NCBI GenBank assembly: GCA_019614645.1 | Contig: JABWDB010000014.1 | Location: 372,001 to 436,000 of the forward strand | Direction of reading: 5' to 3' | Length of the DNA: 64,000 nt | DNA from: Stratiolaelaps scimitus | Lineage: Eukaryota > Arthropoda > Arachnida > Mesostigmata > Laelapidae | In this document: positions 48,491 to 63,095 of the stretch, in pieces | Layout: the number at the start of each line of letters is the position of its first letter | How positions within the stretch are numbered: the first letter of the stretch is position 1 | The notes under the pieces: generated by a model | The model's database searches: none | What the model saw: the letters and a program-made list of their open reading frames with translations, nothing else | Told to the model about the DNA's origin: nothing | Made by a program: the position numbers and the translations under genes

Positions 48491-48891
48491 GGTAGGCGAT
48501 TTCGTTCTCGACATGTCACGTACCAATGCCGCCGTACAGATACTCTACCGGAAAATGTCTAATCGGAAAAGGGCTGGGAGCACGCCACAAAAGAAAGTCC
48601 ATTTGTTTTTATGTATCGAGGCGTCTGCCACTTTCCGCACCTCAAGGCGTACGGGGTGGCTTGTAACACGATGGTCGAATAGATTTGAAGTCAAGGACAG
48701 GGCGGACAAGGCAAGAAAACGCGCTATAGATACTTGTTACCCGGGGGTATCATCGTAGGGCGAAGCACTAAGGACATCCACTTCCTTCAATCAACCAGCC
48801 TCGCCACATCCATCGTCAGTACGTCGCGACCAATGCTGCCATCCAGCAGACATCGGATGTGTGCTGGGATAGAATCGTCATATGATGGCGT

Positions 48892-48927
48892 CGGCGAAAC
48901 TTGCAGCCGGCGAAACTTGCAGCCGGC
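48892..48927. repeat. 16-bp tandem duplication
   Basis: The unit CGGCGAAACTTGCAGC is repeated 2.25 times without mismatch. Confidence 0.9.
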
Positions 48928-50536
48928 TGCGTTGTCGTCGAGTTGCTCATCGGTCTGTGGTGTCGTTACAGGGGGGCAGAAGGGGCGTAGCGAGAAAAAG
49001 CGGGCTGCCGAACAAGGAGGCATCCGTTTTCTTGCAGTCGGCAGAAAACACGATCAGCAGAAGCGGAAATCTTCTTCTTCTTCTTCGTCTCCCTTTTCGT
49101 AAATCGAGCCACCCGCGCCTCGGCCGCCGTCGTGGCATCCGCCGTTGTCGTGAGGGTGGCCTACACGAGGACTCTCCACCATCCACGAAGATGCGTCAGC
49201 TAGCAAAAGATTTCTCGATTGTAGAAAGATTGCCGTTAGTACGACAACTGGAGTATGATAGATATCGAGAGAGGGAGAGTCAAGAGGAAGTGCAGCGGTT
49301 TCCGCCGAAACAAGAAAAAAGCAACAGCGACAACTCAACTGATCTAAAGTTATGCCTTGATAGTTAAGTGCTACATCACTTTTCAGGGCAGTTCTCCGAA
49401 TCGGGTGTGTGTCCGGTAACGTGAGGGGGAGCGCGGGGGGATTCAAATATGAGAAGCATTCATACCTCAAAGTTTTCCATATCTGAATGGATTCCTTCAT
49501 TGCACGTTAAACACTTGCGTCCACTATAATCCGTTTATGGCTCCTTTTGTAAAACAGCATTTGATTCACCGCTGACATAGGCAGTCTGCCTCTTATCAGC
49601 CTGACAAACAAAGACCAGATTAATTTGAAATAGATAATAGTATTCGGCATCGTTTTGTATTAGCAAGATGGCAGAAAGGAAGTGGACCACCTGTGCTGGG
49701 AGTGAGTCCGAATGAGCTATTTTTCGTTCGTCTTTTTTAACATGTTCAGGTAAAGCTACAGAATAGCGTGAACTACCGAAAGACAAACCACAAGGGCTGA
49801 AAGTGTCGTCGAAAAACACTCTAAACTCCCACATAAACTTATAAGCGAGTTCCCGAAGCTCGTCAACAAACTGATGGCAATTCTCGGCGCAGCCAAAGAA
49901 AAATAAGTAATAGCTTATAATGCTGGAAAAGTCTTCCGAACTATATAATGGAATTTAATGCAAGTTTGCTTAATAAAACACATTTTTTTTTCTTCATCGT
50001 CGTCGTTTAAACCCGATACCATGAGTGCGCAAAGTAAGCCCACAGTGTCAGATGACTTGGGACAACTTCAAATAGTCATTTTCTGACCTTGCCATAGTAA
50101 CGCACGTGGCGAAAACACGATGACGCAGATGACGACGGCGGAGACGTCTACCCCGATCGAATGCAACGAGGAGCCTCAAGGTTAATTTTAAAAAATTTCG
50201 TCATACATGAAGAAACACCTAAGAAACTGTTCAAAGCCGCTAATTTTCTTGTATAAGTTGACCATTTTACTTGGCCAGTCAGCCGCAGAACAGCACAACC
50301 AGTTCCAGGTATTAGGCATGTCCCGAAGTAAACAATTGGCATTGGCATCGACGTCGGAGTGCTTTGAATGTGAGTTGTACCCTTCGGTGTATTCGTTTAG
50401 CCATGAAATGGTCAAAACAGAGAAGGGTCTATTTATACTTGCAAGCGTCGTGTCAAAGCCCGAATGTGCCATGTTTTTGTTGCGCATCCTCGACACCTAA
50501 GTCCACATGTACTTGAACACTTGCAAGTGTTCCGTA

Positions 50537-50546
50537 AATATATATA

Positions 50547-50593
<47 letters not shown>
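50537..50593. repeat. (TA)n microsatellite
   Basis: The longest TA tract of the window, nearly 57 bases with two interruptions. Confidence 0.95.
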
Positions 50594-53500
50594 ACACATG
50601 CATAAGCCAAGCATCGAGCGCTGTCATCCGTTGGCCTCCGTCGCTGTTTCCGCCTTTACTGCTATTTCTTGCTGGCATCTCTACAATTGCTGCTGTCATG
50701 CCGTTCATCTGTGGCGACCTACAGACGCTTCCGGTCGGGTGCCTACGGCTGGGCATTGCAACGGGAGGCTGTGGAGTTGAACACGCCGCCGCCTCTGTCG
50801 TCAATGCATCGCCATCTTTTACCCCTTTTAGCAGTGTATTTGGCCTGCAGCCGTAAGAGGCGGATGTTCAAAACTTTCATGTCATCTCCGAAATTCAACT
50901 TGCTACAACAATGAGTGCAAACTGAAGCTAGCATCTCACACCGTCAACTTCGCCAATTGATGCCGCTGTACGTCATCGCATGTTAGTATTTTTGGATAGC
51001 TCAAGTCGATGGCACAGGGAACGGGCCTGTGATGGAAACATGAGTGGGGTTAACTGGTGTTATGGGAAGTGTAATCTTTATAATTGTTGCTATATAGCGA
51101 AACCAAGGATTGCTTGGTGCCCCAGAAATTGTACGATCACTCCAGGCAATATTGAATTTTACCAGAAGGGAGGTAATTGAACAGTTAAAACGCTGTTCAT
51201 TGTTAATTTCATACCTGCGATCTAGGTATGTTGATCAATTAGAAACTACAAAGTACGTCTTAAAGTACCAACGCTCTAAACATCGATCGACACATGTAAT
51301 TGCTTGGCGATGATAAATATTTCGAGCGTGGTTGTGTAAGACGCTTTGGCGCATATGCCAATTTCAGTGGGCAGCCCAAAAAGATAATCGCGTTCGTATA
51401 TTAACGTAGTTATAATAGAAGCAACTAGAGGCCTGAGCAGCCGGATTTAAAAAAAGAGACGGTTTTAGTAGGCATCGATGTTTTGTCATACACGTCAACC
51501 TTGCACTGGATCGGCCCAAGAAAATTTCCTCCTCTTCAATAAAAAAAGACACCAGAGAAATCCGTTCATAGGGACTCACTTGTGTAGTTGCTTGGTTAAC
51601 TTATTTTTCAGTAGTTTCAAGAAACACTTTAGGAAAGTGACTCTCGTCTATCCGTGTACACACGGGCCAGCGCAGTCAAACAAAGGAGTCGCTTGTTCCG
51701 TAAAGGACATGCAAGTAAAGTCTGCCATGACTCGATATCACCGAGGTCCTGGATAGGTGTGAAAAAGCGTGTATACGAAGGACTACAGGAAAGCTTTGTG
51801 TCCGGTCAAGCAGTGCGGACAATACACCACTGGCTTGTACCCCGCTAGCGTGCTAACGGACCATCGAAGGCTGAAGACGAGATTTTTATATGTGCGTGAA
51901 TGTTCCCACATCGGCGGTGCAAACCTGCTCGGCAGAACAGGAATGAGGGCACGGGTTTCGCGCAGTGGCATATGTACGTGGCTGTCTGCGCGGACCACAA
52001 TCGCCGTAGGGTTGCCGTTTCGGTGAATGCTTGTGTGCGTCCATCTGTCTCATAGCCAGCGATGCCACGTCGCTGTCCTCTTCTCGTCTGTCACTTTACC
52101 GGAAACCTGAATTCGTGAGCGGCGTTCGGGCCCTCGAGGGTGTATTCCCAATTCCCGGTCAGCGCCCGTCACGTCAACTGAACACAGAACGTGAGAATGA
52201 GATTAGCGAAAGGCAGTGGCAAATGCATGCGGACATGTCCCCTGTCCTTCGCGCTAGCTTCCGACTAAGCCAAGCCTGTGGCGATTCTCGAGCCGGAATG
52301 GCTGACTCAAGCAAGCCCGCCCGGGCTTGCGAAGCTGTTTGCTTGCCGGCCAGCTATATTTAAATAATGCACAAGTCATGTTAACTCTCCCCCATCCGCC
52401 TATGGGGTCCTATACCGAGAAACGACGGCGTTAGCAGAGGACCACAAATAACACCAGCAAGAGTAGTAGTCGTAGTAGTCACAGGGTGAGCAGGCGTTCG
52501 CATCAGAAGCATGTGAAGTCATTTCAGGAGTCATCCCATGGGGCTTCGAGTAGCGGTACTCGTTCCCTACTGTGAAAGGGAACGGACTCACCAGAGCAAT
52601 AGGATAGTGGTGCTTGTGATTGTTACCTTTGGTTCGTCTCTGCCACTCCTCATTGCCACTAACGCGTACGCCACTGTACGTCTTCGCACGATATTCTTGC
52701 ACTCGACCCTACTCCTCCCCTCTCGGATCATTGACAGGTAGAATGGAACGCGATTCCTGTGTTTCTTTCTTGCAGATTGCGCCGCGAGACACAGACGTGT
52801 GCCACACGCGTGAGCATAAACAAGTCCTAGCTCATTTTAGTTACAGAAGATAGACTTGGCTGATAGGGACTGCGCTCGTGGACATGCAAACGGAGCCGGT
52901 CAACAGTAATGTGGTATCAGCGTACCACCATTAGTGGGAGAGATTGCCAACTCGCTCCTGCTTCTGGTCTCTCACAAATGGCAGACGCAGGCGCAGAGGC
53001 CGTCACAAACGCCCAAGCGACAGGCGGATGACTTCGGGATTTACTTCGGCCTCGCTCGTTCAGCAAATTGCCCTTTTTCGTGACCCTCGTGCTGCTGCTG
53101 ATGTTGGTACTGCTGCTACTGCTATTGCTACTTTCCGCATCACACACAGTCACAGTCATAGACTTGCCGTAAGAGGGGCAGGTGGGGGTTCTGCTAAAGG
53201 AAACTATGCGTTGGGCATGGGGATGAGGTCGACGCGGGCGATGGGTGCAAAGAAGCGCTTCGTTTCCTTTCCTGCGGGCTTCCCTCGCGCTTATCAAGTC
53301 GATTCCCCATAAGCATAATCGCATCCTGGATCCGCCTGCTGCCATGGTCATTGCCGTGCCCGTGGCATTTGACGCCAAACGCCTCTGCTCTTGCAGAAAT
53401 CCGTGGAACACTCGTCACGGCCCCAGACCTCAGCTGCTATTCGCTATTCCCGTCAGCAGCTTGCCTCCGCAGCGATCTGCTTCTCCCTATCTCTCTATTT

Positions 53501-55121
53501 CTCTCCCTACAGCCGCCACCCCTCATGGATCATCGGCATTAACTAGCATCCGGTTGGCAGTGACGTGTTTCCGCTGTAACGCTTTTGCGCCATTGTCCCC
53601 GTTCCAAACGCCTGTCCGGGGCTTGGCCAGCGTACCCAGCCGTTCTCTTTCCCCCGACGATCCGCAGCTTGGCAGTTTGCTTGATCCCGTACGGGTGATG
53701 CTTCTCGTATAGCGTCCTATACATCAGAACGCCGTCGCCTGCCGTTCCTGGCTGGCTTTCCCAACGACGAACAACGAGTTTCACTGGCTGGCTACACTGG
53801 CACAACATATGAACCAGCGAAGCTGCCGCGGTGGATGCAGCGGCGGACACCAAACTGCCAGGGTGCAGTCACTGGCTGTGTCCCGCTGCAGGCGCGCCCG
53901 CTTGGGGAGGAAGCCGAGCCGCCTCAAAGTGTACCACTGTACCGCGGTGGCCTCTTCTCCTAAAAGTTGCACAAAAGACTGTGCAGACGGAACTGCCAAG
54001 CGAGCTTTAGCCCCCAGTTTTCTGAGCTACTCGAGCAGGGCAGGGCAGGGCGAGCTAGTCGTCCTTCGCTTCTCTTGCGTTCTCCGCATCGCTATCAAGC
54101 TCAACGTGTTTTACTTCATCAGAGGACAAAGGACAGAGATCCCTGGTGTCGTGAAAGGGATGTACGATGCTGAAAATAGCGAGAGTAAAAAGGAGACACA
54201 GAGAAAGGGAGAGAGAGAGATGTTGGAAACGAGAAAGCCGAGTCGGAAACGCTCGTTGCTGGAAAGATGCCGAGCATCCAAACAGAACCTCCTCATGGTG
54301 TCTTTCAAGTTACGGTCAGAAAAGCTCACGGCAGTTCATCAAAACGACGCACCTTAGGTCGGGAGTTAGGAACGAGTCGTTGGGGGAAGGGCGAATTTAG
54401 TCGAAGATTTATTTTCGCAAGCAATCGTGGAAAAAAATCATTCCCGTTAGATCGTTGACCTGAGTGGCGGGATGCAAGACACAAATATTGCAGTTAAAGT
54501 TACAGCCGGCATGCGAGGGGATGAACGTGGATATTTTCTGTTATTGTTACAGGTGAACATAAACGTGTATCGATCGAGCAGTTCAAATCATTCACTGCTA
54601 CCATCTAACCTTATTACATTCGAAGGCGTCTATTGCATATCTATACCCTATTCGACCCCTTCTCGTGATTCCCCTCCGCCCGTTCTATCCGAGGTTGGAG
54701 TCAAATATCGCTACTTTAAATATTCGTTACGGAGGCAGATGTGGTCCTCCGTATGTAGCACAGGATAGTAAGTTGGGATCCTGCATCGTGTTCGCTCCGT
54801 CCTTCGGGAGGGCTTCCGGTAGTCGAGAACTCAACCGTGTGCTCTGAAGCAGTCAGGGTCTCAGATGCAGCGACTCCAGCTGCGGCATTGCCTCGCCTTG
54901 GCTGCCGCTCACTCAGGGAGCCGCCTCTAGTCCCTCTTCTGGGTAGATCGCAGGTGGTGTTATTTTTCGCCGCAACGACCTTGCCAACGCAGCTCGAGTA
55001 GATGCTGTAAGGTTGGCGGGCAAGGTTGCTTTGCCTTTCAGCAACTGGCATGGCTGCCTTTTGGCTTTCGGGGGCACATATTTGAATGAAATAGCTCGGC
55101 AGCACTTCACACCATCCATCG

Positions 55122-55141
55122 TATATATATATATATATATA
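55122..55141. repeat. (TA)n microsatellite
   Basis: Perfect TA run. Confidence 0.95.
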
Positions 55142-58100
55142 GGATAGCATCCATATCAGGTCAATTCCGCTACTCGAATGCATCGACGCAGGAGGACGAG
55201 GGGAGGGAGTGCTCGTGTAATGTATCCGGTATCTGTCGATCTGTCCACCCCGGCCTGGTATCTGACTTTCTACAGTTGGTGGCGGCATAGTGTTGTGGTT
55301 CGTGCACCCTTAGCAGGCGGATAGAACGATTTCCCGACCACTTCCTATTCGGCTGGTAAAGGATACGTCGACGTTTGGCTCGGTGTTCTTTGCGCGTCGC
55401 CCATCACCTACGGGTTTGCTTCGTGTGCACATTCCGAACGGCAAGCCGCACCGCGTCGGGCAAAAACGACCGTTTACGCCAGGCTATGGAGCGTGAAGAA
55501 GGCGGGAAGAAGAGCGAGCGGGGCGAAGAGCAAGCTATAGCACAATGTTGTTCCCTTCCGTGGCGCCTTATCGCAATCTTCAAACCACTCGACGGGCCAA
55601 GAGGGCCTCCTTGCACGCCGCCATTGCACGACTAACCAAAACCTCTTTTGGAAGCCTTCTTACAGCTTCGGCTTAACTCCCTCCACACCCGATGTTCTTG
55701 CGGCATTCGTCAGCTGTCTCACTAAATCGGGCTGTAGGGATTGCACAGTGGCCTAGGGGAGGCCAGCACGCGCGTCACCCGCCCAACCGCTATTATGGAG
55801 TGTAATAACGGAGTTACGGTAGAAGGAGCAAGGCAGCGAATGAGACTGTGGAGAGAGGAATAAGCTAATCAATTCGAATCACCCATCTTCGATTCGTCGT
55901 TCATCAGACCCTTCTCTGACCCCCTATCCTCCATCACATTCATGTACCTTAAGTCACTGAGGTACATAATATCCCTGGCCTTCATCCTTTACTCTAGAAG
56001 CGCACAAACTTGAATATTATTCGTCCACTGGACTCTGAGTCAACAGACTAACAACTATGTGTATCCACTGCGAACTCTAGTACACAGCCTCCAGCACAGA
56101 AGCCGTGTTCGAGGGACGCCACCACCAAGGGGATCAAGTAAGGTAGAAAGCATGCTGGGCAACTTTTATGGCAACTTTTAGGCTACATGTACCGAAACCG
56201 AGCGCCATTGGCAGGCCGAAACACGGACGCCCAGAGCTTGGGATCGGCGGGATCCAGATGGCGTGACGGTTTTTCAATATTTTCTCCTTTGAAGCGTGGA
56301 CCGTCTATCGCGCTGGACACATGGTGGCCGACCGATCTCGGTGACTGTTCAGTTTCTTCTTTCTCTTCATAGTGACATTCGGGTGCCGCTGATATTTCTC
56401 TTATCGCTTCGCTTTCCTGACTCTTCCCTGAAACAACAACGGCTTTTGATATTGCCTGACCTGGCTGTCCTCTTTTTCTTTTTCGGATCCTCCAATAAGG
56501 ACAATAAAAGCCCATCTTATGGGCGCATCACTCGTAGATGAAAAGAGGGACGTCATGCCAGGGTTAGCTACACAGAGGAGATCTGCCTTCGCACCCCCCC
56601 CCGCTGTTGATCGTCACAGGTTGGAAAAGATTTATGCTGAATCCAGGAGCAAGTCACGATATTTTCTAAGGTGGTGTCAAAATTTCACACCGGGAAAACA
56701 TAAATATGCTGCCGTCATTTTTGGGAATCACTGGGAACGCGGTTCGTTCTAACGCAAGATCTCACTTATTTGCTCCCTTAGTGGCTCTCTCACCTAATTC
56801 AGCTGCTATTGTTGTAAAAGTGACACCCGCTGCCATATCACACTATATAACATTGTACGCATTTTCAACGGGTCCTTTTCGTAGGCCTGGTAGCTAGGCC
56901 TCGGTCATCAGCCCGTACGGTGGCGGGTGAAATGCGTTAACCTAGCACCGACTCTCGTGTTCTTCCATGCGCGTCCTCTGCTGCTCGCCCAGAGCTCGAG
57001 AGCCTTTTGTAACAGCGCAAAGTGCAGAGTGAACTCAACCCTGCGACGTCCGAAGGCGTCGCGTCTAATTTGTATTCATTTCCAAAAATGTCTAAAGCTT
57101 TCCCGTCCTCTCGACAGCTCGAGCCAGCAACGACCTTCCTCTTCCACAGAAGGGCCTACCCGAGCGCCTGTCAGACCTAGACGAGATGAGAAGAACTTCA
57201 CTTTATGAATATTAGATGCCGGTCTAGCGAGGTCATTTTGCTACTTGTGACAGCATCCACACACATCAACGCGTTGCTGCTATGTTGTGATTATGTCACC
57301 CCAACATCTAGGCTACCTTCATCTTTTACATGGCTACCAACATTAAGAATGTGGACGGGCTGCGTACATTCTGCTCCAGCCTCTGTCCAATCGCTACCGG
57401 ACAACTTTTTATCATACGACTGACCCATAGAAAGAAAAGGCAGAGATGCAACGCAGGACGCGTACTCTGCTCATGCGTACTGCTTATAATACATTAACGA
57501 AATTATGGGAATCGATTCTATTAGTCGGCTCATCACTGCGGTCACCAAACACATCGAGAGTCCTCGATTGAGTTTAGAAGAATCGCGTCGGCATAGTTAT
57601 TAACTCTTAATATTTTTTCTAGGCAACTACATTTTAGCCACAGTTGGTCTCCTACAGGTTGAATACGTTTAGAGGCGGTGAAGGTCGTCACTTCCTGTCC
57701 TTGCAAACTACAATTTATGCTGACCTCTCATTGACTGTAAGTAGTGGCCGTTGTAGTATAAGGATGCAACTGGCACCCTGCTGCCACGGTTATGTTCCGT
57801 ATGACCTCCATCACACTTACATAACCCTATTAATACCATCTTCACTGCGACACATGGACATATGTACGCATACAACTGTGCCGTGATTCACCCACTGTGA
57901 TACAAGGCGACGGTCGAACGCGTACTGCTGCCGTCGGCCTTCTGACGGGGTGATCCGTGGACGAATACCAAGTGACCCATAACAAGTGCGAAGCGGCTAC
58001 GGGTTCTGCGCGGCCTGGCAGCTCTACGGGCTTGGGCTGTCGGGGCTTTCGGTATCAGCCGGGACGGGGCTGGGCGCGGAGCGGTGGTCTTGTCGCGGGG

Positions 58101-58733
58101 TTTTGCCGAGAGGCGGCAGACAGCGGCGACTACGGGGCGTCATCCAGGCTGGCCCATTTTTATGGAGTGAGCTTGCTTCGCTTCCAGATCGACGCGAAGC
58201 AGCGACAACAACACACAACGACTACGAGACTAAGGGCGACACGATACGAGGGCAACGGACGGAGGTCCAACACAACATGAACGAGACGCAGTTGTACGGC
58301 TCGAGAGATGATGCGGCCACCGGCCACCTCCTTTCTTATCCATTGCCCAACACCTACATCCCCTATCCCTATCTAGCTAGCTAGCTCCCATTGACCCCTG
58401 ACTGATCCGGCTGACGGTATGGTGCCGGAGTCGATGGGCCACACCGTACAGCCGTTATGTTGAGCAGGCGTCTCCGCTGCTGCTGCTGCTGCCGCCGTAT
58501 GTCGTAAACTGCACGAACGGTAGCAGGGTAGGAGCAGAAGCACTGCAGAACGCTGCTTTTGCAGCCATTGCCGGCTTATTACCATGATTGACCTTATTTA
58601 TGGGTACGACATACCGTGCTACACTCGCTGCTTCAGCTACTGCCTACTCCCCCGCCCCGCCCTTGTTCATTATCTAGCCGCTGCGCCATGCGAGAGGATA
58701 GCCACTCGAATAGGCTCCATTTTGAGTGACGCT

Positions 58734-58757
58734 TCTCTCTCTCTCTCTCTCTCTCTA
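58734..58757. repeat. (TC)n microsatellite
   Basis: Perfect TC run. Confidence 0.9.
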
Positions 58758-61700
58758 CCTCTCCTGTATCCTACCATACCTGTTAGGATACAGCATGCGG
58801 CAGGAACATTAGGGCACAGCATAGAGGGGTACAACACATTGGAAACTGACAACAACCGACAGTAGGGTCGTTCAGGCTGTTTGAGGTAGTATTGTAGTGT
58901 TCCATGACCCCACTATGGGGTATGAGTTCCAACCGATGTACCCATATCGTTGAGAAGTACAATGTCGGCGTTTTAGCAGAGGTGGCCACAGCCCGACCGC
59001 GTTTTAAGCTGCGTTTAATGTGCGATTACTACGTACCTGAATGACAACACCTGACAAGCCCCAGCGCACGTAGGCCTGAATGCCGGTTAAGCTCGACGGC
59101 TGCGCTCAGCCTTGTAGGCTGGCCATCTGCCATCACTGCCACTCGCGGCGACCTTCAATACGTGTCCACGTTCAAAGCTGGCCAATGCCGCCAACTGCTT
59201 GCGTGGCTGTGTTCGATACGCATTTGCCAGTTGCTCGAGGACGCAGAGGTCTACAAACCCCGCAACACAAGTCACGGCCCCACGCTGCGGTTAGTTGCAG
59301 TCGTTGTTTTCACAGGGCTCATTCCTTTTCTTTTGCATGTTCGAAAAGCGACAACGATATCCGTCGGCGTCGTCATTGTGGTCCTTCGCTGACGTGATGC
59401 GGGAAAGGACCACCGTAACCATGCTATCGAACAGTCCACGACCGAACGGACTAAGAAGGCTGGAAAAAGCGAATGAAACAGCCGTTGTTCGTCGACTCGT
59501 TGCGATTTGGCTCGAGGCGCTGTTGACACAGCAGTGAGGCGGGGACAGCTTGGCCGGCTTGGCCATCTCAAGCAACCAACAACGCCCAGCGTACCCGTAC
59601 GTAGCCGACGTCGTTTCCATTGCTCTCCACCGACAGTCCAGTTTCAACCTCCTCACCCATCAGATCGCCTCGACGTCCCGAAAATGCCCGATGCTGTTCA
59701 GTTGCCATTGAACCACTTGTTTGCATAGCAAAGACAACAGCAATAAGTCAAACATTGACCTCAAAGCCTCGGTGGGAACTTGCCCTTTGATTTTTATTTC
59801 TCATATTCAAAGAGACAGAGAGAGACACAAACGTAACGCGCTTGCCAAATAAGGATGAAAACGACCTACGAACCTCGATCAATCGTGTGTTTGTCAGTCG
59901 TTTGTTTGCTTGATATTGTACAATGCAGTCCATCTCTTCAACGCCAACAAGTGTCCTCGATCAAAAACGAAAACCCTTGTCGATATATGCTACGTTATCT
60001 AGACACGAACTAATATTGATCTGGGTCTTGAATCTCCAACAGCTTTTGAGTTGACCCTCACGCGAGTCTGTGCTTGCCCTTCAGGATTCGTTGAATGTGC
60101 ACTTTCTCAAACATGTTTGTCTCATCCTACACTGTGTATGCATCCAGCCCTGTTCGATGAATAGCTGTTAAAATGAATATGCCAATTGCATCATAATGTT
60201 GTATAAGCGAGAATGGCCAAAAGTTTACAGTAGAGCTATCTTGTCCAATAACTGCTTTATGTACAATTTCGAACCGCTTTTGCATTGCTTAAAATGTATT
60301 CAATTATAAACGTGGACGACAATTGTACACGCTGAACGTGAAATACATCTTGCACTATTGCACTTGTTTGTAAGTGAGAATTACTTGGGTTCTCTGTTCG
60401 CCAGCGATGAGGTCCTTACTGTTTAGATGACAACATTTTGTAAGAAACTTCAACGGTGCTTGGCCCGTTCTGCAATAGACCCATCTCGACGGAGAATTGT
60501 TTTGTGTTTTTATGGCAAGCATGATATATGTTTTTCAATGGAAATTAATAAAATCACCATTGACTCACATACATATTATCCCTACCAATCGATGAAGGCG
60601 TGTGTATATCATTATTATACATGTCACAGCGACGACGTCGTATAAGAACAAATGAACGGCATTGTCGCTATTATCAGTGTACCTCACTGGAGTGTTTGTC
60701 GATTATGTACATTAATCGCCTACACGCTGCTTTAACACTGCTCTGGTAGATCGGTCTACATTTTGTCGCATCTCCAAGGCTGCCCAACAGTTTAAGCCAG
60801 GTTTTTCATATATTTCTATAGGCCAAAAGAAACGTCATTATATTGTGTTGAAAATAAAGATGAACATCAAATCACTAGGGTTGGAGCATTTTATTTTGGC
60901 ATAGTAAATCAAATCGAACTCATTCAGTAGGACAATCACATATAATCATCCAGTCAATTTTCTGTCAAGGTTCCTGGCTGCCTTTCCTATTTCCTATCAT
61001 CGTAATGTATGCAAGTCAACAAGCAAATGTGCTGCTCTATCAGACATAGTCAGGTTCATTTGGTTTGGTTTGAGGTAGGGGGTTCAGGGCATCAGTTCTT
61101 TGCCCAAGACCAGAGGAGAGCTGTCCATAGCTGAGAAAAAGGAGGACTCAAACAGGCCACACCTACACACGATGTATCAAGGTGGGTTTGTATAGCAAGG
61201 GAGTAAAGTGGACTGCAATATGTACTTTCGTCACCAGGCGACGACGTATGCAAATACAGTTGTGGAAAAAATGAGACCGAGATATTCAAATCATCCAAGC
61301 GGAGAGCAATGAGAATCTCCTCCTCCATCGTCTCTGCTCGCAGTCCAGTTGAAGAAGTTGTGAAGGGTCAAAATACGCCGGGATAGGCTTTAAGACCACT
61401 GGGCATTAGGGAGCGAGGGAGTGCTTCAGGAATATGCCCCTGAAATGTGTGCGAATAGCGAACTAGAGCCTCTCAATAGGTGGGTATTCATACCAAAGCC
61501 ATAAATTGAACTAAGCACACCATATATACGACATAGAAATGTCCCCTTTTTATTGAAACTGTATTAGATCTCGCACGGCGTTCTCTTCGCACGTAGTGCG
61601 ATCATACTTACACAACAGACTGAAGTAAGTCCTGTTCGTTCCCTGTTCTTGGGCATATTCTACTCTTCAGTACGTTCGATATGTCCGCTATCCCAGAGCT

Positions 61701-63032
61701 ACGCAATCTGCACCAAATGTAATATGATCGTGATTTAGATTATGTTGGGTTATTCGCTGCATCAAGTAATGCACGAGGACATTTGATGATAATTTCGATG
61801 CCCCGAGGCCCGGTATCATTTCTTTATTTATATGCTACTCCTCAATACTTGTATTGCCGGTGTCGTGTTCGATATACCCCTTGGTCCAATCACTACAGAC
61901 AGCGGAGGCATCGTACTGTGCGCTGTATGAATGAATTGACCCTTACGAGACCGAAGAAATATAACATCCGGCAGAGAGGCGGCTTGTCTAGCGATTGCTG
62001 CTGGACATGTTCGCGTAATAGCGGTTGCCAGTATTTACTTAAGAGGGGGCTCGATTTCATTGCTGCTAGTACACGTATACGTAATTAAAATGGATGAATG
62101 TGCGGGATATGGTGATTGAAGAGCGCTTTAGACGCATAATTTCATTAGATCAATTAGACATGCCTGATGTAGAGAAAGGGACAAATATACCGCGATAAAG
62201 AGATTGCTAATATTCCTATTATTTCTGTTTCCTAACTTTAATGAAGATAGCCGATACTTAGCTGTATATAATTGCACGCAAACGGTAGCTTTACACTTTT
62301 CTGTTTCTCAGTAGAGTAAGTCCAAGGATTTATCACAATGTCATTATTGTACTTCCAAAACCTATTCCTGAATAGTAGGTTTCGTCGATAAATAGAGACC
62401 TTCATTTTGGCTGCGAAGATTCGCAGCCATGGGGTCCAGGGCAGGCGGATCCCTAGATGAGGCACAACGAGTTATGTGGCGAATGATTTGACTGTTGTCA
62501 TATCAGCTCAAGACGGAGTCACGTTTGAACATGATTACATCTCATACCAGCAATGTATTCGAAAATATCCCCGCGCGTCATAGGCAATATGTCTTCAACG
62601 TGATATTGGTACTGAGAGAATACTGTTCTGTGTAAAAAACGCGCCCTTGTTCTTAGTAGCGCTTACATCAACGTGAACATGAATACATTTTAGTATCGGG
62701 GCGAGTGGCTGTCGTCGCTTAAGATACGTTGGAAGGAATCGTATCGCACATGTGGACACTTCGGCGATAGGCACCGAAACTCAACATGATTCTTCATTCG
62801 TTCTTGGAATTGCGCTCATTATCCAACAATGATTTTCCTGCTACTCAGATTCCGAATTGTTTTATTATAGTTATTTCGTTTCGTAGATGTCCTGCGTCAT
62901 CTCTCGCATTAATCCCCTTAACCGACTGCAGAGGTCTTCGTTCGCTCATTCAAGTTACCTATCTGCCACTTCATTCAGCTTGCTACGATCGTTGCCTTAC
63001 TATAATAACCTTACAGTTTTCGGATTTAATTT

Positions 63033-63095
63033 AACATAACATAACATTGGCGGTTTATTTCCGGAACTGCAATTTTAACAATGCTTAAGTTCTCG
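63033..63095 (-). repeat. Dispersed repeat copy C, retroelement-like 3' end
   Basis: On the minus strand the core (63062-63095) is followed by AATAAA (63054-63059) and an (ATGTT)n tail (63033-63047). The core shares GGAACTGC and ATGCTTAAGTTCTCG with copy B, and GGAACTGC plus ACAATGCT with copy A. Confidence 0.6.

Noticed and set aside
48390..49370. Cluster of overlapping 120-160 codon frames on both strands
   Set aside because: Several frames are open at once over CTT repeats and a 16-bp duplication, with no recognisable protein.
53809..54357. 182-codon plus-strand frame
   Set aside because: GC-rich sequence, arginine and serine rich, competing frames open on both strands, no homology recognised.
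54716..55288. 190-codon minus-strand frame containing an IYIYIY stretch
   Set aside because: It runs through a (TA)n microsatellite, and neither flank resembles the missing receptor N-terminus.
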